Source of the DNA: Marinagarivorans sp. UBA5870
Lineage (GTDB): Bacteria > Pseudomonadota > Gammaproteobacteria > Pseudomonadales > Cellvibrionaceae
NCBI GenBank assembly: GCA_002432555.1
Contig: DJFO01000434.1
Location: 842 to 6,400, forward strand
Direction: 5' to 3'
DNA: 5,559 nucleotides
The first letter of the stretch is position 1, and each line of letters opens with the position of its first letter. Position numbers and translations under genes: made by a program. A model generated the notes under the pieces. That model was not told the DNA's origin and searched no databases. It saw only the letters and a list, made by a program, of their open reading frames with translations. Positions 5,218-5,559 of the stretch are shown here, in pieces.

Positions 5218-5236
5218 AAAGCGCTACCCGAGCGAG

Positions 5237-5268
5237 GCCGGAAACCCTTCACTCCTTCGGCTTCCGGC
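5237..5268 (+). promoter_or_regulatory. Inverted repeat in the lipoprotein leader
   Basis: GCCGGAA (5237-5243) and TTCCGGC (5262-5268) are perfect 7-base arms around an 18-nt loop, within the leader expected from the 5189-5217 promoter. It may fold in the RNA or be a protein site. No known riboswitch pattern is recognised. Confidence 0.35.
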
Positions 5269-5344
5269 ACCGGCAAACAGGCTATCGCCCGCCAGCCACT
5301 CGCCAGGCATACTGCGCAGCTTACAACAGAGCCGAGAATTTGCC

Positions 5345-5559
5345 ATGAGACATGCCGTGCGAAGAATTGACCGGGGCCGTATCTTCGGTCTGCTGATCCT
5401 GGTCTTGCTGACTCTGAGCGCCTGCACCACCAAACTCGCCTACAACCTGATGGACTGGGGAATTGAATGGCGAGTACAACGGCTGGTTGCGCTGCAGGAA
5501 GACCAGAAATTACAGACTCAACAGGCCATCCGGGCTTTTCACGATTGGCACAGGACCAC
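5345..5559 (+). CDS. DUF6279-like outer-membrane lipoprotein, N-terminal part (3' end outside window)
   Basis: The first 71 complete codons of a lipoprotein, open to the right edge. A basic n-region (MRHAVRRIDRGR) is followed by a hydrophobic core (IFGLLILVLLTL) and the lipobox LSAC, with the lipidated Cys at residue 27. Residue +2 is Thr, not Asp, which by the Lol sorting rule predicts outer-membrane placement. After the lipobox, KLAYNLMDWGIEWRVQRLVA and LQEDQKLQTQQAIRAFHDWH resemble the start of the DUF6279 family, where a Y-N-x-x-D-W segment and a helix ending in W-H-R follow the lipid anchor. Function in that family is unknown. The ribosome site is weak (GAGAA at 5335-5339), but the signal peptide fits the ATG at 5345 well. 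It is divergent from the TIGR03546-TIGR03545 operon. Confidence 0.8.
   Translation, partial: MRHAVRRIDRGRIFGLLILVLLTLSACTTKLAYNLMDWGIEWRVQRLVALQEDQKLQTQQAIRAFHDWHRT

Larger units (their letters stand above)
4944..5344. other. 401-bp divergent regulatory region
   Basis: This gap lies between the divergently transcribed TIGR03546 operon and the DUF6279-like lipoprotein gene. From left to right it holds the TIGR03546 ribosome site and -10 candidate, the 11-bp array (4964-5038), two copies of TTGGCCnnTGGCC (5049-5061 and 5071-5083), an 18-bp direct repeat (5086-5121), a candidate plus-strand promoter (5189-5217) and a leader with a 7-bp inverted repeat. A 99-codon frame crosses it, but it has no ribosome site or family resemblance, and I do not call it a gene. 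Confidence 0.7.

Noticed and set aside
5071..5370. A 99-codon plus-strand frame in the divergent region, starting at TTG
   Set aside because: There is no ribosome site, the composition is unlike a protein of the neighbouring genes, it overlaps the promoter and repeats, and it runs out of frame into the lipoprotein gene.

Overview
The window reads as chromosomal DNA of a Gram-negative bacterium, most likely a marine-type gammaproteobacterium. GC content is moderately high. There is a lipoprotein with an SAC lipobox that resembles the DUF6279 family, and an adjacent gene pair that I recognise as the TIGR03546/TIGR03545 pair, known from outer-membrane bacteria. The genus is not determinable from what I can see; a Cellvibrionales-like origin is only a guess. 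No RNA gene, CRISPR array, insertion sequence or phage gene was found.

Layout from left to right. (1) 1-530, plus strand: the C-terminal half (about six membrane helices) of an MFS transporter cut by the window edge. (2) 517-708: a convergent intergenic stretch with six degenerate copies of a ~22-bp repeat, the first carrying the MFS stop codon, followed by a possible terminator hairpin. (3) 709-2309, minus strand: a probable two-gene unit, a DUF1993 protein (re-started at 2309 on the basis of a clear ribosome binding site) followed 11 bp later by a GT61-type glycosyltransferase. (4) 2310-2689: a 380-bp gap with a possible promoter, a direct repeat and two GC-rich palindromes. (5) 2690-4943, minus strand: a tightly coupled two-gene operon, TIGR03546 (small membrane protein) then TIGR03545 (membrane-anchored, AsmA-like protein with a long Gln-rich coiled coil). 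(6) 4944-5344: a 401-bp divergent regulatory region rich in short direct repeats, including a helically phased 11-bp array. (7) 5345 onward, plus strand: the start of a DUF6279-like lipoprotein cut by the right edge.

The most interesting part is the right half. An uncharacterised envelope gene pair lies head-to-head with an uncharacterised outer-membrane lipoprotein gene, and the shared region holds an 11-bp phased repeat array. The two candidate promoters in that region carry the same 11-nt sequence around their -10 boxes. Co-regulation and a joint envelope function are inferences. The gene pair, the repeats and the promoter-like sequences are read directly.
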